Of a DNA stretch of 64,000 bases, positions 58,717 to 64,000 are shown in pieces; the first letter of the stretch is position 1; each line of letters begins with the position of its first letter. Position numbers and translations under genes: made by a program. Source of the DNA: Juglans regia (lineage: Eukaryota > Streptophyta > Magnoliopsida > Fagales > Juglandaceae); NCBI RefSeq assembly GCF_001411555.2, contig NC_049907.1, positions 10,100,622-10,164,621 on the forward strand. The letters run 5' to 3'. The notes beneath the pieces are model-generated. The model saw nothing but the letters and a program-made list of their open reading frames with translations, had not been told where the DNA came from and did no database searches.

Positions 58717-61180
58717 GAAATTCGTTTGTTTGGGCACCTTTTGAATTGTTTTTTCAGTTTCCAAGTCTCAAATTTGAATGCCAATGAGTTTATTTTTCTT
58801 ACTTTAGGCACAAAAGCGAAAGGCTAACAAACAAAGATGAGTTGAATGATTGCAAAAGAGTTGTCTAGGGTTTAATACTTGAAAAGCACACATCCATATA
58901 TCATCATTTCATGTAGAAGATAATTTACACACCATGACCTTTCTCCTTTTTGTGTTTCAAGGCAGCCATAATTATTCACTTTTTTCCCCCGGCCCCCTTT
59001 AGTATAAAGAGAGGTGACTGAAGTGAATGGTTTCAAAACTAACTTTTGAAGAACGAGAATTTTTAATAATATGGGATGGCCAACCACGGCCTCTTGAAAA
59101 GAGTACTGGTTTGGTTAGCCGAGAAGGCGGCCACTCGATCGCTGTGGTTGGAGAACAACCCGTTGGCCTTTTGCCCTTGGGGTGGCTGGATCCACCTTCG
59201 TTTTAGATAAATAGATATATATATATGTAGTCATGGTAGTGATGATGATGCCTTTTGTGGAAAAGTGCTGCTAGTAATTTATATTTCATAATGTGCATGA
59301 TTGTCGTTGCATGATCAAATAGCGCGCAAGTGAATAATTATAGGTGTCCTTTTACTCCTAGCCAAACTGAGTTTTCATTAGTTAATTATAAAAGTAAGCA
59401 TACAAGAGGGTGGAAAAACTAACATACAAATTCATGGTGTCGAGTTTGACTCATGTTCGAATAATGTTGAAGATAAGTTGAACCAAGACCCAAATCCATG
59501 ATGGAGCTCAAGCTAGTTTAGGCATTTGGGCGAGAGATGGGTCCAAATGTGTTAGGCAAGCAACAGCTCTCAAGAATAATCAACATCTCTATTCACTGCT
59601 CATTTTGGCAAACAAAGCAGAGACATTATAGCAGAGACATCTCTATAGGCCATGATATTATTGCTCATGGCCTTTATAAGAGTTCTAAGAAACTGCATGC
59701 AAAAAATAGTATACATGGAATGCATTTTTTTTTTTTTTGTAAATTATACATATTAGTAATACAACAAAAGAGCCAACCTCAACCAAAACTCTATTAATTT
59801 AGACTGCCAAAATGTGAGTCCATATTTAAGAATATAAACATAACAATCTAACAGTAGCTAACTTCAATCAGAACGTGCAAAAATTGGAAGCTTCATTAAA
59901 TTAAAACGCAGTAAGGTGACAAAACTGATTTACTTCAAAGATTCTGCACACTCAAACCTACAAATAAAACAATGAATCATCAAATGTGAGCCGTGCAACT
60001 TTTAAGAGTGGTCATATAAATCAGAGAGCTTACTAGATTATAAATCATTACTTTTCAAAGTTGATTGAGAAAGCTTAGCAAGTTTTTAGCTTCTCGGCCA
60101 GTCATTTACCCAGTGCCCATTCGCGATGAAGGAGAAGGGGTATAGAGCAAGAATGTTGGGATGAAGAAGAAGGGTTAGATTAGGGTTAGAGCTTCAGGAT
60201 GATATTACTCGGAAATGAGCTAGGTTAGGGTAGGGTTTTGGGATGAAGAGGAAGAGGAAGAGGCTAGGTTAGGGTTAGGGTTTCAGGATGAAGGTTAGGG
60301 TTATGGTTATACTTAGGGTTGAAGGGGGAAAGTGGGGAAAACACACAAGAATGTGAATGAATTTGTGCAGTCAAACACAAAGATCTTGAAGATTCGAATG
60401 TGAATAAATCCATGCAGTCGAACATAGAGATTTCGAAGATTTGAATGAATCCATGTTGTCGCCAATGGGAAAATCTCTTGGGTAAATCAAAGAAATAGAT
60501 GCAGTACAAGGAGAAAACACAAGATCGAAACAAACCCACAAAATCAGGCCTTGGAGAGGAGGGGGTACAGAAGATGGGGGAAAAGGTGGGGATAGAAGGT
60601 AAGCCTTGGGGAGAAGGATGGTGAAGGTGGAAAATGCACCGTTTGACATTTTGAATGAAACGAACCATTTCATTTGTTTCCATGTGGATGCTGATTGCAT
60701 GGCAGTTCCCCCAGGCGACTGCAACAAGATTTATTATTTTTCCAATTACCTAGTAGCCATTTTCCATTAACTGTTGTTTTCAGCCATTTCCAAACAAGCC
60801 AAGAGAATCCCAAAAATATATTTTCACCCGAAACATATATAGCTTTAGTAGATTCTATCTAGACTGCTATTTATTATGACTTCTATCCATATCCAATAGT
60901 CCCTTTAACCCATTTATTGTTTTCCTTACTTTCACTATCCTTTCACTATTATTCCATGCATGATTTGTCATTGCTACGATGCACGGTAGGCTTCTAATTA
61001 GGTACACGAACGCATTATTAACTTTAATTTTTGGCAAATTAAATTATACTTGTAATTAATTATTATTATTATATATATAGTATTTTAATTAGAAAAATTA
61101 TTTTTAGATTTCTTAATTTTAATAGAAATGATATATAATATTCCGGGAGTAGATGATTTAGCTTTATACCACTGATCGTC
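57794..61180. other. Intergenic, no gene supported
   Basis: (TA)n lies at about 58684-58713. Segment 60160-60330 is rich in GGTTAGGGTTAGGGTT-like words. Segment 60355-60465 has a rough two-copy repeat (AAACACAAAGATCTTGAAGA / GAACATAGAGATTTCGAAGA). The minus-strand open frames 60264-60727 cover it but show no known domain; they may mark a leader or an unknown gene. Confidence 0.4.
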
Positions 61181-61184
61181 GTTT

Positions 61185-61605
61185 AAAAATAAGATAGTGA
61201 GACAATTAATGAAATGACTTCAACTTAGCAAAGTTGTGTGCTTTGAAAACTATAAAATATACAAATAATAAAATGGGCCTAAAAATTGGGGGCTTGAGCT
61301 CAAGTCAAGCAGGCCCAAGTTTTACGGTTGAAAGATAGGCAGCGCAATGGTCGCAAATGTTCAGTTCTAATTGGAAATAAGCAAAGATCTATAATAGCAC
61401 TAGTTATGAGTTGGGTAACATAATAAATAAGATAGTTCATGAAGTGATTTCAAATGAGCAAAAACCGCATAATTTGAAAATTATGAATATATACATAATA
61501 AAATGGGCCTAAGAAAAGGGACTTGGACTCGACTCAAACGGGCCGATGCTCTATAGTTAAAAAGATAGGCCGTCCAACAGTCACAAATGGTCAAATCTAA
61601 TTGTT
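61185..61605. repeat. Diverged tandem duplication, 230-bp offset
   Basis: Copies at about 61185-61375 and 61420-61605 share ATAAGATAGT, a GAAATGACTTCAA / GAAGTGATTTCAA segment, ATAATAAAATGGGCCTAA, then GACTTGGACTCGA / GGCTTGAGCTCAA and AAAGATAGGC. The offset of the shared GGGCCTAA block is 230 bases. Confidence 0.7.
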
Positions 61606-64000
61606 GGATTGACCCAAATTTGGAGTGATAGAAACTTAAAAAAGTCAGACGGGACGGGACGGGACATGCTTATTATATATAGAGAAACTTTTAGTCTATA
61701 AAAAGATTTTATAAAAATAAATTTATAAATTGACGTGATTTAATATATAACGTAAGATTACAAAATTCTATTTATTATAAAATTCTCTTAAATAAATTCT
61801 GAATGTCTGAAGAATTCACTTGATGAGAGGTGTATTCTTTCATTTTTGGTCCCACTCGTTAGAAAGGAAATGAGCTCGGCTACTACTCCTTCACACTTAT
61901 TTTTCTCTGGCCCTACTTTATACCTCTAGTCATGCATGTCTTATTTTTCAGGACATCATCGATTGTGTCAGTCCATATTAGTCTAATATTTTGTTACGAG
62001 CTCTTCCTCAAAATGAAAATGTGTGAGTTTTCAATGGAGGGTGTTAACGCTAAAAAATGGTGCAGTCTGGAAGGGGAGAAAGATCCATTTCCGGACGTGC
62101 TAAGGTGGGCTGAGTCTTGATCGGTGAAGTGTGGAGTCCCTAGAGATGATTTGGAGTGGCTGTACGGTGTATGTGCTTATGTCTATGGCAGTAAACAATA
62201 TTTAAATGTAGAGAAAATAAAGAGATATGGACACACAGAATTAAGTGGTTCAACATTAGGCTTACGTCCATGAGGGTTTGGGAATGGGAGATTCCGCTAT
62301 AATATACTTGTTTATAGTCTCTCATAGCTTCTCATTTCTCATTGTACTATAGGAGCTGAATATCTACTTGCTGGAGAAGAGGTTCTCTCTGGAACTCTTA
62401 GTATAGAGGTTGAAGAAGAAGTCGAAGAAGCCCCCTCTTGAGTCGTCTGATTGCTTGCTTTTATCTAATCCTTTCCACGCGTGTGCCTCGGTAATGGTGA
62501 GGGATGTCTGTCTTGTGTGGCTGACCGTCTTTTCCTTTCCTACTTTTTCCTCACACCTCCTTGCCTCCTAACACCCTTACCCCCTTGTCCCTTCTTGTCC
62601 CCTCTTCATTTCTCTTATTTTGTCTCATAGTTATGACCCTTTGATGGGCTGGGCCTTTAGAACCATTTTGGATTAGGTGTATTTTACTCCCTCACAAATG
62701 GATCAAGAAAGTTGACCAAGGGATCACACAATATATAACTATGAATAGTTATTACAAGCCATTCATACTAGGCAAGGCGTATAACGATCTATATGCAATT
62801 TTGCTACTACTCTCCCCACTCAAAGAAACTTTTGCCAAGGAGACCCTAATTATGGCAAAACATCCATCAACAGATCAGGTCGAATTCCAGCAGCAACAAC
62901 ATGCTTCTCAGCAATATAAATGAGATGCTTGGCTGCAAGCAAGTGTGCGGTACAAGAATAATAGCTAGGTTACCTCGTACTGATCAAGAGATTGTTGGGT
63001 CTCCATCTTCATATTTGAGCAAAAAGTATCCCCGCAAGAGAAACAACCATAGCCCCACGTGACAAAAAATGTGTTCTAAGCTTTCATAGAAAACGTATAT
63101 AATCAAAGGTAGGGGGAAAAACAAGGAGATATAAGTGGCTATGAAATGTTACACTATTTTCAAATATGGACATTTTCTCCATTACAGATAGAAAAGCTGC
63201 TGGGGAAAGACAACCAGAAACACGGTTTTGTGGTCCAAATATATAAGCTTCAATTATGCTGGACATGATGTTTGAGTAGGACCAGGGTTTAAGGTTTTAA
63301 AGGCGGCAAAAATAATTTAAATTGCTCTATGACTCAGCTAAGATTCCCACAACTTTAGCCTCAAAACTCACAAAACATGTTTTTTAGCAAACCCCTTTTG
63401 GAGAGGAGAGGAGAGGAGAGGAAAGGAGGTCCCTCTCTTCCTTTCTCAAGTTTTCTTAGAGGCTTTTATATTATCTTTTCAGAACTTTTAAGGTCCCGTG
63501 GGCAGATCATGACGACCAACGTGGTACATTCTGGCTACTTTCGAGTAAAACGCACTACTTCCGGCCAAATACTTTTAGGCCACCAATCTACGCGATGATC
63601 TGATAGAACAACGAAATTAAATTTAGATGATAAATATTATAAGAAAATCTTGTATTATACATCTCCACCTAACTAACGACTGATTTATCATTTTTTTTCT
63701 TGCTATTTAAATACATATACATTTAAACAGTAAGATAGAGATATAAATACGACAAATTATATGTTAATTACGAGGAAGAAATATATGGTGTAAGGCTCTT
63801 AAATATAATTTTTTTTAATATATATTATTTTCTCTTTTAGCATTATTAAACATATCCCTTGCTTAAAAAATGTCCCCTCACTTACAATAACCTCTGACAT
63901 AAAACTGTCAACTACATTGTTGAGAGGCTGCAGTAGACAGAGTATAATTAAATAGAAAAATAATATACACACGACACTATATTGAATAATATATTATATA
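61606..64000. other. Intergenic, no gene supported
   Basis: A MITE-like stretch lies at 61690-61800 (compare 43915). (GGAGA)n lies at 63401-63422. A CT-rich segment is at 62520-62630. The short open frames (61932-62120, 62741-62923, 63377-63598) show no known domains. Confidence 0.45.

Noticed and set aside
60264..60727. Two overlapping minus-strand frames of 118-139 codons as a gene
   Set aside because: Low-complexity Pro/Ser/Phe content, internal repeats and no recognisable domain.
1..64000. CRISPR array, rRNA operon, bacterial or organelle genes
   Set aside because: The direct repeats seen are LTRs, minisatellites or segmental duplications. Introns and transposons show nuclear plant DNA.

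Overview
This is plant nuclear DNA, AT-rich and gene-poor. Its genes have GT-AG introns, and retrotransposon relics and MITEs lie between and inside them. The gene set (a FAR1-related protein, a TBL acetyltransferase-like protein, a UGT72 glucosyltransferase, a G-type lectin kinase fragment) points to a woody eudicot. The style of the LINE, FRS and MITE sequences suggests Fagales, perhaps the walnut family, but that is inference.

Layout. 0-3.3 kb: a LINE 3' end lies upstream of the last five recognisable exons of a PIG-F (GPI-anchor synthesis) gene on +, probably inside one of its introns. 3.4-4.9 kb: two MITEs and a broken receptor-kinase fragment. 5.2-10.8 kb: a minus-strand LINE split by a second, internally deleted LINE. 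10.8-11.6 kb: a Ty3/gypsy gag relic and a degenerate minisatellite. 14.3-17.6 kb: an intact three-exon TBL gene with a complete three-LTR TRIM in intron 2. 18.6-20.9 kb: a minus-strand two-exon gene for a 51-residue membrane protein, with a SINE/LINE chimera in its intron. 21.4-33.0 kb: a rightward FAR1/MULE-transposase gene and a leftward GRF zinc-finger gene point at each other, bracketed by an exact 9-bp direct repeat. I read this as a candidate two-gene Mutator-like element organised like MuDR. 33-48 kb: no gene that I can support, only MITE families, a fold-back element and a small Helitron. 48.07-49.5 kb: an intact intronless UGT72B-type gene with a TATA box. 52.7-55.5 kb: a decayed Ty3/gypsy element with a non-autonomous hAT inserted beside it (55.6-56.5 kb, with 8-bp target duplication). 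56.5-64 kb: MITEs, microsatellites and a diverged 230-bp tandem duplication, without a supported gene.

The four likely host genes (PIG-F, TBL, the 51-aa protein, UGT72) are functionally unrelated. The FRS and GRF genes may belong together as parts of one mobile element. No rRNA or free-standing tRNA genes and no CRISPR arrays were seen. Exon boundaries come from reading splice sites and keeping frame; no transcript data were available.
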